From assembly GCA_937996605.1 (NCBI GenBank), contig CALKVB010000316.1, positions 1 to 5,411 on the forward strand: a stretch of DNA of 5,411 nt. Reading direction: 5' to 3'. Of this stretch, positions 1 to 5,050 are shown in pieces; position 1 is the first letter of the stretch, and each line of letters begins with the position of its first letter. A program made the position numbers and the translations under genes. Under the pieces are notes generated by a model, which saw nothing but the letters and a program-made list of their open reading frames with translations, did not search any database and was not told the origin of the DNA. The DNA is from an uncultured Oxalobacteraceae bacterium (GTDB lineage Bacteria > Pseudomonadota > Gammaproteobacteria > Burkholderiales > Burkholderiaceae_D).

Positions 1-15
1 ACGCTCTTCCGATCT
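1..15 (+). other. Illumina TruSeq Read 1 adapter remnant (not genomic)
   Basis: These 15 bases match exactly the 3' end of the TruSeq universal (Read 1) adapter, which ends in GCTCTTCCGATCT. The match stops at the point where insert sequence should start, and it lies at the very edge of the window. This is a library artefact left at a contig end. Genomic sequence begins at about position 16. Confidence 0.95.
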
Positions 16-17
16 TA

Positions 18-1070
18 TGGCAAGTGAGTGACCTGAGTACAGAATTGGAATTAGGTAAAGCCGAAACACTCGCACTCAAAATCCTAGCACCTGAATATAG
101 CGATAGTGCCATACATCGTCGCCTGCTCATCGAAGAAGCGACTCTTGTGCGCAAACTCGCTCACGAGCACATCGTGCGAGTATACGATTGGGGACGCGAC
201 CCATCCACAGGCAATTACTTTATCGTGATGGAGTATTTACAAGGACAAGATGTTGACCACTATTTAAGCCAGCATTTCCAACCAAATCAAGGTGCACAGG
301 CAGGCATAGGTCTGCGCCAAGCTTTGAATATTTTGATGCCCGTCGCCGAAGCCTTAGCCTATGCTTGGAATAAGTATCAGTTGGTGCATCGCGATCTTAA
401 GCCTGGCAATTTATTTCTATGTAAAAACGGCAGTGTCAAGTTGCTGGATTTCGGCATCTCTGCACGACTACGCAGCCATTCACAATATCCCCAAGATTCA
501 CGAGCAAAGACAGATCCCCACCTGAAGCCTGGCCCACATGCAGGCACCGCTGGGTATCGTGCTCCAGAAGCTGGTACGCATCAAGAGGTGTATCAACGCT
601 CGCTTGATGTGTATGCGGTGGCGGTGATGCTGTACCAAATGCTCACGGGCGCCATGCCTTTTCCTGAACAAAGGCAAATGCATCATCAACCCGCCAAACC
701 CAATAAGCTCAACGCTGGACAATGGCAAGCATTACAAAAAGGTTTTGCCTGGGATCCTGCGCACCGACAAAGCGATGTATTAGGTCTGCTTCAAGATATC
801 AAACAGCAGATACACGCCGAAAGGGGTGCTGGCATACCGGTTTTTCAAGAGAGTGATGTGCGCGCCGAACAAAGGCGTCAACGCAAAGAATTAGAAATAC
901 AGCGTAGACAGCAAGCAAGTCAGGCACTGCTGCAATTGCAGGCAAGGGTCAGTCAACAATATCAAGCCAATGCCATTTTCAACGCCACGAAGACGATGCC
1001 AAACAAAGAATGGGATGCTTCAAAAAATTATTTAGCGCGTATCAGCACGGCAAGCAGCAAGCCTACTTAA
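18..1070 (+). CDS. Hanks-type serine/threonine protein kinase, 5'-truncated
   Basis: Cytosolic eukaryotic-like protein kinase that should transfer ATP phosphate to Ser/Thr of unknown targets. Residues are counted from the GTG at 24. Visible kinase motifs are the beta-3 lysine (LALKIL, K19), the alpha-C glutamate (about E38), the hinge (IVMEYLQG, 67-74), the catalytic loop HRDLKPGN (122-129), DFG (142-144), the GTAGYRAPE segment (174-182), D195 of DVYAVAVMLYQMLTG, and the late arginine R248. All catalytic residues that can be seen are intact. The glycine-rich loop is missing because the contig begins there. The frame is open upstream of the GTG and reads W-Q-V-S-D, as expected just after the glycine loop, so the GTG is not the start. 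DFG to APE is long (about 38 residues) and rich in Pro, His and charged residues. The C-terminal part (about 276-315) is Gln/Arg-rich and probably a coiled coil. There is no membrane segment, PASTA or other sensor domain in what remains. Confidence 0.93.
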   Translation, partial: WQVSDLSTELELGKAETLALKILAPEYSDSAIHRRLLIEEATLVRKLAHEHIVRVYDWGRDPSTGNYFIVMEYLQGQDVDHYLSQHFQPNQGAQAGIGLRQALNILMPVAEALAYAWNKYQLVHRDLKPGNLFLCKNGSVKLLDFGISARLRSHSQYPQDSRAKTDPHLKPGPHAGTAGYRAPEAGTHQEVYQRSLDVYAVAVMLYQMLTGAMPFPEQRQMHHQPAKPNKLNAGQWQALQKGFAWDPAHRQSDVLGLLQDIKQQIHAERGAGIPVFQESDVRAEQRRQRKELEIQRRQQASQALLQLQARVSQQYQANAIFNATKTMPNKEWDASKNYLARISTASSKPT

Positions 1071-1109
1071 TTTATCGAGACCAAGCGAGTGACAAATTGT
1101 CGCAATGTT

Positions 1110-1412
1110 TCATTCATCCTCGATCTTGACGCCGTATTTTTTGAAATACCACTGCATGAAAGGTATTTCAATCAATAAATACGTCAGCACCGTAAACCAA
1201 AACCAATTGGCCTCGAATATCAACATATTGAAGGCGTAGCCCGTACCCCAACATTGCGTGCCAACGATTAGCAAAGAAAGAAGCGTCGCCACTAAATCAC
1301 ATAGCGCGATCTTCTTCAAGCTATTGCCTGCAAGTTTGGGATAGACCAAAAAATAGCCAACAATGATGATCACGAAATTAAGTCCGATGACGGTAATTTC
1401 TAAGCTATCCAT
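1110..1412 (-). CDS. small three-helix inner-membrane protein, unknown function
   Basis: 100-residue hydrophobic protein that I do not recognise. Three membrane segments can be seen at about residues 6-24, 35-51 and 70-89. They are separated by a short Lys-containing loop (PKLAGNSLKK) and a loop with Cys54 and several aromatics (NWFWF, 69-73). The tail is charged (KKYGVKIEDE). The start is well supported: an AAGG ribosome binding site lies about 7 bases before the ATG. It is the last gene of a minus-strand run, 38 bases after the broken small gene at 1451-1687, and probably shares the promoter at 1726-1753. It converges on the kinase gene with only 39 bases between the stops. Confidence 0.75.
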   Translation of the reverse strand: MDSLEITVIGLNFVIIIVGYFLVYPKLAGNSLKKIALCDLVATLLSLLIVGTQCWGTGYAFNMLIFEANWFWFTVLTYLLIEIPFMQWYFKKYGVKIEDE

Positions 1413-1450
1413 CGATTACCTTGTCCCTATCCAAATAAAATACAGAGCGA

Positions 1451-1687
1451 TCATCTCACTAAGGAGGCTGAGCCAGTCGCACGCTTAATCCATTCTTCTT
1501 CGCTTTGGATATTTTGTTCCGCACTCAAGGCCAACTTGGTGGCGATGGCCAAAGAACGATCAACTAAAGCGTCTTCGTTTTAATCAGTCAGTTGCTGCTG
1601 TTGGATCAAACCCACAAAGATAGTAGCGGCCATTTGTGCCACCACCGACTCACTATGCTGTAAATGTAAAAATTCGACTTTCGACAT
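1451..1687 (-). pseudogene. small hypothetical gene interrupted by an in-frame TAA
   Basis: From the ATG at 1687 the minus strand reads 35 residues (MSKVEFLHLQHSES..., ending QQQQLTD). It then meets TAA at 1580-1582 and continues in the same frame for another 42 residues (NEDALVDRSLAIATKLAL..., ending GSASLVR) to TGA at 1451-1453. Both halves look like one amphipathic helical protein of about 78 residues, and the flanking residues read naturally across the stop. One base change, for example CAA (Gln) to TAA, would explain it. An in-frame GTG at 1708 could add 7 residues (MKEFEKN). A good sigma70-like promoter lies directly upstream, so the gene was or is transcribed. I recognise no family. 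A sequencing error, or translation of only the first part, remains possible. Confidence 0.55.
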
Positions 1688-1725
1688 ATTTTTTTCGAAT
1701 TCTTTCACGCTGATTGTAGACTGAG

Positions 1726-1753
1726 ATTGTACGCTATGAGGGTGGTATATCAA
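1726..1753 (-). promoter_or_regulatory. sigma70-like promoter for the 1687-to-1110 gene pair
   Basis: On the minus strand there is TTGATA (1748-1753), a 16-base spacer, and TACAAT (1726-1731). Each hexamer matches the consensus at five of six positions. It lies 38 bases before the ATG of the interrupted small gene and 17 bases before the alternative GTG. It points at that gene and at the membrane protein gene beyond it. Confidence 0.6.
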
Positions 1754-1791
1754 CCCAAAGCTCGACTCGCGTCATACTAAGCTTTCAACAA

Positions 1792-1825
1792 CAAACCTTT
1801 ATCGATTAAGCCTAAAGCTGGTTTG
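1792..1825 (-). terminator. possible weak terminator after the 103-residue membrane gene
   Basis: On the minus strand CAAACC...GGTTTG pairs over six bases. A further TTTA/TAAA pairing continues after a three-base bulge, with an 11-base loop. TTGTTGTTG follows rather than a pure T run. It lies about 40 bases after the stop at 1866, between that gene and the next promoter, which is the right place for a terminator. The structure is AT-rich and weak. Confidence 0.25.
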
Positions 1826-1865
1826 CATAGAGAAGTGTTAGCCAAAAAGCGTGGCATAAACGCAC

Positions 1866-2177
1866 TTACCTCGGTAACCCAAATAAAAGTAGAAGAAAAT
1901 TCAAAACCAATAACGTAGGGGCTGAAAATATGATCATCCATTGAACACCTTTAGTTGGGCTATCTAACTTCAACAATTTCCTTATCGCCATAGGGATAGC
2001 AACCATCAAGAAAATCGCAAAAATAGGAAGTACATAAATAGCCAATAAGCCTGGTGCAAAACCACCATGCGCATTCAAAATACCAAGATCACCGAAAGCG
2101 CCACCAACCAAGATAATCAAAAGCAATGTGAATAGCGCTAAGAGCACTACATAAATTTTTCTAACAATAGGAATCAT
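1866..2177 (-). CDS. small three-helix membrane protein, unknown function
   Basis: 103-residue, strongly hydrophobic protein without a family I recognise. Membrane segments lie at about 8-28, 43-65 and 79-99. The loop after the first helix is Gly-rich (GGAFGDLGILNAHGG, 25-39). A basic loop (IRKLLKLDSPTKG, 65-77) separates the second and third helices and probably faces the cytoplasm. An in-frame TGA 18 bases before the ATG limits the start to this ATG. No clear Shine-Dalgarno sequence precedes it, which lowers confidence in the exact start. It follows a 50-residue signal-peptide ORF by 43 bases on the same strand, and the two may be co-transcribed. Confidence 0.65.
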   Translation of the reverse strand: MIPIVRKIYVVLLALFTLLLIILVGGAFGDLGILNAHGGFAPGLLAIYVLPIFAIFLMVAIPMAIRKLLKLDSPTKGVQWMIIFSAPTLLVLNFLLLLFGLPR

Positions 2178-2220
2178 TAAGTGAGGACGCGTTCACAGAT
2201 TGGATATCCGATAAAGTATA

Positions 2221-2373
2221 TCAATTATCGCGCATCGCCTTGAAGGATTTCGTACCTAGCTCTGTTTTACTGAAATCAAAAAACGCTACATTCAAAAGTT
2301 TCGGGCCAGCACTCGCGTTCACACTGCAGAGTAAAAATAAGATGGGAAATAAGTGGCGGAAATAGTTCATCAT
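2221..2373 (-). CDS. short secreted protein with a signal peptide, unknown function
   Basis: The minus strand encodes 50 residues from ATG-ATG at 2368-2373 to TGA at 2221-2223. The start looks like a classic Sec signal peptide: MMNYFRH, a hydrophobic core (LFPILFLLCSV), then NASA with a likely cut after residue 22. The mature part would be only 28 residues (GPKLLNVAFFDFSKTELGTK...). This may be a very small exported protein, or the front of a longer one cut by a mutation. The same frame beyond the TGA shows nothing I recognise. There is no clear ribosome binding site, but a 22-codon ORF ends at TGATG over this start, so coupled translation is possible. Confidence 0.45.
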   Translation of the reverse strand: MMNYFRHLFPILFLLCSVNASAGPKLLNVAFFDFSKTELGTKSFKAMRDN

Positions 2374-2496
2374 CAATACGTTTTTTTGATTCGACATTTA
2401 GGATGACAACGACGGATCGGCGCAGGGTCCTCTTGACGCATTGTCGTTAGACCTTGGTGAGTACAAAATTTACGAACAAAGAACTCAGTGTGTTGA

Positions 2497-2982
2497 CTAA
2501 AGCAAAAGTTGCCAATAGCCGACATTGACCCATTCATCAAACTTCATTCCCACTTCTTCGAACTCAGCGACTTTCTTAAATCCTATACTTTCATGCAAAG
2601 CGACGCTGCCCTGATTAGGTAAAGCAATGCCGGCGATCGCGCTATGCAATTGCAAACTTCGCAATTGATCGATTAAAGTTCGATACAGCTGCGTCCCTAG
2701 ACCTTTACCGATCTGTTCCCGAGCAACATAGACAGTGGTCTCTACAGAGAATCGATAAGCACTACGTACTCGCCATGGTGTCGCATAAGCATAAGCTAGC
2801 ACTTGCTCTTCGTCGACACACACCAACCAAGGGAGCTCAGGCTTGTGTTGTGCGATTCGATTTTGCATCTCTTCGATACCGACCAAATTCTCCTCGAAAC
2901 TAATCGTGGTATTGAGTACGTAGTAATTATAGATATCGCGGATCGCCGCGGCATCATGTATTGTCGCTGGGCGAATGATCAT
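2497..2982 (-). CDS. GNAT N-acetyltransferase, phosphinothricin-acetyltransferase-like
   Basis: 161 residues, full length for the PAT/Bar/MnaT-type branch of GNAT enzymes. These acetylate the amino group of small amino-acid-like compounds such as phosphinothricin or methionine sulfoximine, using acetyl-CoA in the cytoplasm. Family marks in order are IRPATIHDAAAI (3-14), IYNYYVLNTTISFEE (17-31), the substrate-site region PWRVRSAYRFSVETTVYV (69-86), the acetyl-CoA loop IGKGLG (91-96), the PNQGSVALHESIGF stretch (122-135), and VGMKFDEWVNVGYWQ (144-158). The usual Gln/Arg that opens the CoA loop is Ile91 here. The real substrate cannot be read from sequence. It lies 113 bases after the MarR gene on the same strand, which suggests co-transcription or local control. 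A 14-bp palindrome lies 9 bases before its ATG. No strong Shine-Dalgarno sequence is visible. Confidence 0.9.
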   Translation of the reverse strand: MIIRPATIHDAAAIRDIYNYYVLNTTISFEENLVGIEEMQNRIAQHKPELPWLVCVDEEQVLAYAYATPWRVRSAYRFSVETTVYVAREQIGKGLGTQLYRTLIDQLRSLQLHSAIAGIALPNQGSVALHESIGFKKVAEFEEVGMKFDEWVNVGYWQLLL

Positions 2983-2991
2983 GATCGTATT

Positions 2992-3005
2992 TTTGAAATT
3001 TCAAA
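2992..3005. promoter_or_regulatory. 14-bp perfect palindrome before the GNAT gene, possible MarR operator
   Basis: TTTGAAATTTCAAA reads the same on both strands. It ends 9 bases upstream of the GNAT ATG at 2982. The TTG-N6-CAA layout and AT-rich core resemble sites bound by dimeric winged-helix repressors such as MarR proteins, and a MarR gene is adjacent. Binding is inferred. AT-rich palindromes also occur by chance. Confidence 0.35.
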
Positions 3006-3095
3006 TTGTTGATAGAAATAGCGTCGGCACTGCCGCCGGATCGCTTGCACTTTGCTGCCGTGGTTCGCGAATGTTCTAGCACTGCTCTCGAACAT

Positions 3096-3563
3096 CTATG
3101 GGCGCTCTAGTTCAGCTCTTTGTTCAGCTGCTTTGGTGCTGTTAACCAAAGCCTCAATCAAAATCGCCAAGGCATCATGAATTTGCGCATGTTGTTCTGA
3201 GGGGATATGTTCAAACACTTGCGTCGCATGGGCATTCAAAGTTTGTTCAAGCTTTTCAGCACGAATACGGCCGAGTGCAGTCAGGCTTAACTTAACGCTA
3301 CGTCCATCGGTCTCATGGGGCGATTTTTGTACCACGCCATCTGACACCAAAGAATCGACCGCACGACTTATCCAGGCTTTATCGAGCGACAAGCGGTCGG
3401 CCAAAGCTTGCTGGCTCAGACCATCCACCCGCAATAATTCAGTCAACACGTGGCATTGCACATTCGAGGCACCATCGACCGAGGCTGATTGCGCACGTTG
3501 CGAGCGCACAAATAAGCGGCTTAATTCACGGACCATCAAGGCGGGGTCATCAGGGATAGGCAT
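3096..3563 (-). CDS. MarR-family transcriptional regulator
   Basis: 155-residue winged-helix DNA-binding protein that probably acts as a dimeric, ligand-responsive repressor. Counting from MPIPDDPALM, the fold is an N-terminal dimerisation helix (7-27), helices leading to LSQQALADRLSL (49-60), the recognition helix DKAWISRAVDSLVSDG (61-76), the wing with the family-typical D86-G-R88 in HETDGRSVKLSLTALG, and C-terminal helices for dimerisation. The ATG at 3563 is chosen over an in-frame ATG at 3608. The family alignment starts after residue 16 of the longer form, and a TTGACA promoter overlaps the longer start. The gene is divergent from the DUF3147-like gene and precedes the GNAT gene, both likely targets along with itself. 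The inducer is unknown. Confidence 0.88.
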   Translation of the reverse strand: MPIPDDPALMVRELSRLFVRSQRAQSASVDGASNVQCHVLTELLRVDGLSQQALADRLSLDKAWISRAVDSLVSDGVVQKSPHETDGRSVKLSLTALGRIRAEKLEQTLNAHATQVFEHIPSEQHAQIHDALAILIEALVNSTKAAEQRAELERP

Positions 3564-3595
3564 ATTTGATTCAATCGAGTATAAAAAGTAGGCAG

Positions 3596-3624
3596 ATGCT
3601 AAGACCATAGTATATCGATGTCAA
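3596..3624 (-). promoter_or_regulatory. marR promoter, consensus -35
   Basis: On the minus strand there is TTGACA (3619-3624), a 17-base spacer, then TAGCAT (3596-3601), which matches four of six positions of the -10 consensus. Transcription would begin at about 3588, downstream of the ATG at 3608 and upstream of the ATG at 3563. This supports the shorter MarR protein. The -35 overlaps the left arm of an inverted repeat at 3620-3656. Confidence 0.55.
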
Positions 3625-3656
3625 GGACAACCATTTGATCTTGCACATACCTTGAC
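3620..3656. repeat. inverted repeat in the marR/DUF3147 divergent region
   Basis: GTCAAGG (3620-3626) and CCTTGAC (3650-3656) are perfect 7-base inverted arms, 23 bases apart. The left arm covers the -35 of the marR promoter. The centres are about three helical turns apart, so a protein could contact both arms on one face. It may be an operator. No function is proven. Confidence 0.3.
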
Positions 3657-3686
3657 CACTTTGATCGAATTGTGTGAGCTTGGGTT

Positions 3687-3692
3687 TACAAT
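3687..3692 (+). promoter_or_regulatory. possible -10 element for the DUF3147-like gene
   Basis: TACAAT, five of six to the -10 consensus, lies 56 bases before the plus-strand ATG at 3749. No good -35 is found at 16-18 bases upstream, so this promoter is tentative or would need an activator. Confidence 0.25.
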
Positions 3693-3737
3693 CACCAATC
3701 TGAAGCAGTCCAATTGTGGAGTGACTTCATTCTCCAC

Positions 3738-3743
3738 TGAGGA
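3738..3743 (+). promoter_or_regulatory. ribosome binding site of the DUF3147-like gene
   Basis: TGAGGA ends 5 bases before the ATG at 3749 and is the clearest Shine-Dalgarno sequence in the window. It fixes this start. An inverted repeat GTGGAG/CTCCAC (3716-3721 and 3732-3737, loop of 10) directly abuts it and could affect access by the ribosome. Confidence 0.7.
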
Positions 3744-3748
3744 ATTCC

Positions 3749-4099
3749 ATGCTTTATCTCACTGCTAAATACCTCATTACCGCTGCTGTGATCGTATTAG
3801 TTTCCGAAATCGCAAAACGTAGCGACAAGCTTGGCGGGCTACTCGCAGCACTGCCCTTGGTCACGCTCATGACTTTAATTTGGCTCTACGTTGAACATCA
3901 ATCAAACGAGAAAATCGCGAATCACGCTTGGTTCACATTTTGGTACGTGCTACCAACCTTACCCATGTTTCTTGCTTTTCCTTGGTTACTAGAACGTTTA
4001 GGGTTTATCTTAGCGCTCGCCGCGTGCGCCTTAATCTCGGTCGTTTCATTTCTGGTGTTAGCCTTGGTGCTGAAGCGTTTTGATATCGCTTTGTTTTAG
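3749..4099 (+). CDS. DUF3147-like four-helix inner-membrane protein
   Basis: 116 residues, the usual size for this uncharacterised family of small membrane proteins. The family look is clear: an N-terminal helix ending in VSEIAKRS (18-25), then LGGLLAALPLVTLMTLIWLY (28-47), a short polar loop (EHQSNEKIANH, 49-59), a third helix with FWYVLPTLPMFLAFPWLL (64-81), and a fourth helix (about 86-108) ending KRFDIALF. The biochemical role is unknown; the repeated helix pair and conserved Pro and Gly residues suggest a small transporter-like or helper protein. Divergent transcription from marR suggests it may be repressed by that regulator. The family assignment rests on remembered motif similarity, not a search. 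Confidence 0.8.
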   Translation: MLYLTAKYLITAAVIVLVSEIAKRSDKLGGLLAALPLVTLMTLIWLYVEHQSNEKIANHAWFTFWYVLPTLPMFLAFPWLLERLGFILALAACALISVVSFLVLALVLKRFDIALF

Positions 4100-4160
4100 A
4101 CGAGAACAAAGAAGACCATAAACTTATTCCCCGTTAAGTCGATACGATCGCTTTGTTCTC
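4089..4160 (+). repeat. overlapping alternative hairpins after the DUF3147-like gene
   Basis: A central arm GAGAACAAAG (4102-4111) can pair perfectly over ten bases with CTTTGTTCTC (4151-4160), with a 39-base loop. The same region, AGAACAAAG (4103-4111), can instead pair with CTTTGTTTT (4089-4097) over nine bases, with one G-T pair and a 5-base loop. The upstream arm includes the first base of the stop codon. The two outer arms are direct copies sharing ATCGCTTTGTT (4085-4095 and 4147-4157). A small ACTTA/TAAGT stem lies inside the larger loop. No T tract follows either hairpin, so this is not a standard terminator. Confidence 0.45.
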
Positions 4161-4241
4161 TATCAAGTGAGATGCTCGACACTCAAAATCGCAGTGCTGC
4201 ATGATTCATTTTTTGTTTGAGCTTCTTTATGGCTGGTCTAA

Positions 4242-4934
4242 ATGCAATCCCATAAAACATCATTAATTTGGCAAATGTTAGGTAAGCGTATCAGCCACGC
4301 ACAGCTACGAGAAATTGCTAAAGCTGACTATGATCAAAGTGTTGAACAACACTATCGCGCTCTATGCAATATACTCGATCGCCGTCAACTCCCTCCAATG
4401 CTGGAGTGGGAACCACGCGAAGTATTATCTTTATGTCGCTGGCGAAAGTATGATGACGATGAAGAAGCTTGCTTAACTGTTTTTTTCTGTAGTTTCAGCT
4501 TGATCGCAGCAGCAGAGTCCGCTCTATCGTCTGAAATGCTAGATGGACAGGTCGATAATTTGATAATTGCCGTCGACACGGCAAGGCAACTCGGTGGTTC
4601 ATGGCTAGCAGAACTTGATCGATACTTAGTCGATTTATTGCCACATATTTCGCTCGAAACGCATGACGAAGATTATCTCTACTTTTATCTCGTTGCTTAT
4701 CTGATGGCACACCTCTTAGGCTTAGCACCGCAGGAATATACATCACGATTAGAACAAGTCATTAAAGCAGAAAAAGCCTTGCTATCCCACGGTGCACAGC
4801 GTTTGCCCTTGAAAGATATCTTGGCTTACACCTGCTTTGATATGCGGCATGAATTATGGCGCAACTATCTTAAGCAATGCGGTGACGATTTGGAAAGACG
4901 ACGTGTTGAGGAATTTGGCCCTTACAGCGCCTAA
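4242..4934 (+). CDS. hypothetical soluble helical protein
   Basis: 230 residues, family not recognised. No signal peptide or membrane helix is convincing; one hydrophobic stretch (VFFCSFSLIAAAES, about 80-93) follows an acidic run (YDDDEEA) and is more likely a buried helix. The rest is rich in Leu, Glu, Arg and Asp in an alternating pattern typical of an all-helical fold. Other marks are LEWEPREVLSLCRWRKYDDD (54-73), an acidic-aromatic DEDYLYFYLVAYLMAHLL segment, and a charged tail (DDLERRRVEEFG). A TAA directly before the ATG limits the start to this codon or a later one, and the ribosome binding site is weak. The long open frame and clear 3' terminator support a real gene. Composition and size resemble many orphan or immunity-type proteins, but no toxin gene is adjacent. 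Confidence 0.72.
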   Translation: MQSHKTSLIWQMLGKRISHAQLREIAKADYDQSVEQHYRALCNILDRRQLPPMLEWEPREVLSLCRWRKYDDDEEACLTVFFCSFSLIAAAESALSSEMLDGQVDNLIIAVDTARQLGGSWLAELDRYLVDLLPHISLETHDEDYLYFYLVAYLMAHLLGLAPQEYTSRLEQVIKAEKALLSHGAQRLPLKDILAYTCFDMRHELWRNYLKQCGDDLERRRVEEFGPYSA

Positions 4935-4993
4935 GAATATGATTGCGCACAAGTTCAACTGAAATTACTCTGCTCCTCAACTTACACGCAACA

Positions 4994-5029
4994 AAAAGCC
5001 CATCTGTTTAGGAAAAGAGATGGGCTTTT
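4994..5029. terminator. bidirectional intrinsic terminator
   Basis: AAAAGCCCATCT (4994-5005) and AGATGGGCTTTT (5018-5029) form a perfect 12-bp stem with a 12-base loop. It runs into T residues on the plus strand and into TTTTTGT on the minus strand. It lies between two convergent genes, 59 bases after the stop of the 230-residue gene and 59 bases after the stop of the M16 peptidase gene, and should end both transcripts. Confidence 0.9.
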
Positions 5030-5050
5030 CTCAAATCAAGCACCAAATAA

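Noticed and set aside
498..728. Open frame of 76 codons on the minus strand inside the kinase gene
   Set aside because: It lies opposite intact kinase motifs including APE and the DVYAVAV helix, has an Arg/His/Met-rich composition without domain marks, and has no ribosome binding site.
1071..1109. GACAAATTGTC palindrome between the kinase and the convergent membrane gene, considered as a terminator
   Set aside because: The stem is only 5 bp with a one-base centre, and no T tract follows on either strand.
1461..1467. AAGGAGG on the plus strand, a perfect Shine-Dalgarno sequence
   Set aside because: No start codon follows at a useful distance. It is the reverse complement of the tail of the interrupted minus-strand gene.
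2404..2451. GACAACGAC and TTGTCGTT as an inverted repeat after the GNAT gene
   Set aside because: Only about six bases pair in register, with a long spacer and no T tract, so this is not convincing as a terminator or operator.
2803..3012. Open frame of 69 codons on the plus strand over the GNAT gene
   Set aside because: It is the shadow of a well-conserved GNAT coding strand and shows no family features of its own.
4385..4746. Two minus-strand open frames of 64 and 83 codons opposite the 230-residue gene
   Set aside because: Low-complexity Ser/Lys or Arg-rich products without a ribosome binding site. The plus-strand frame is longer and ends at a clear terminator.
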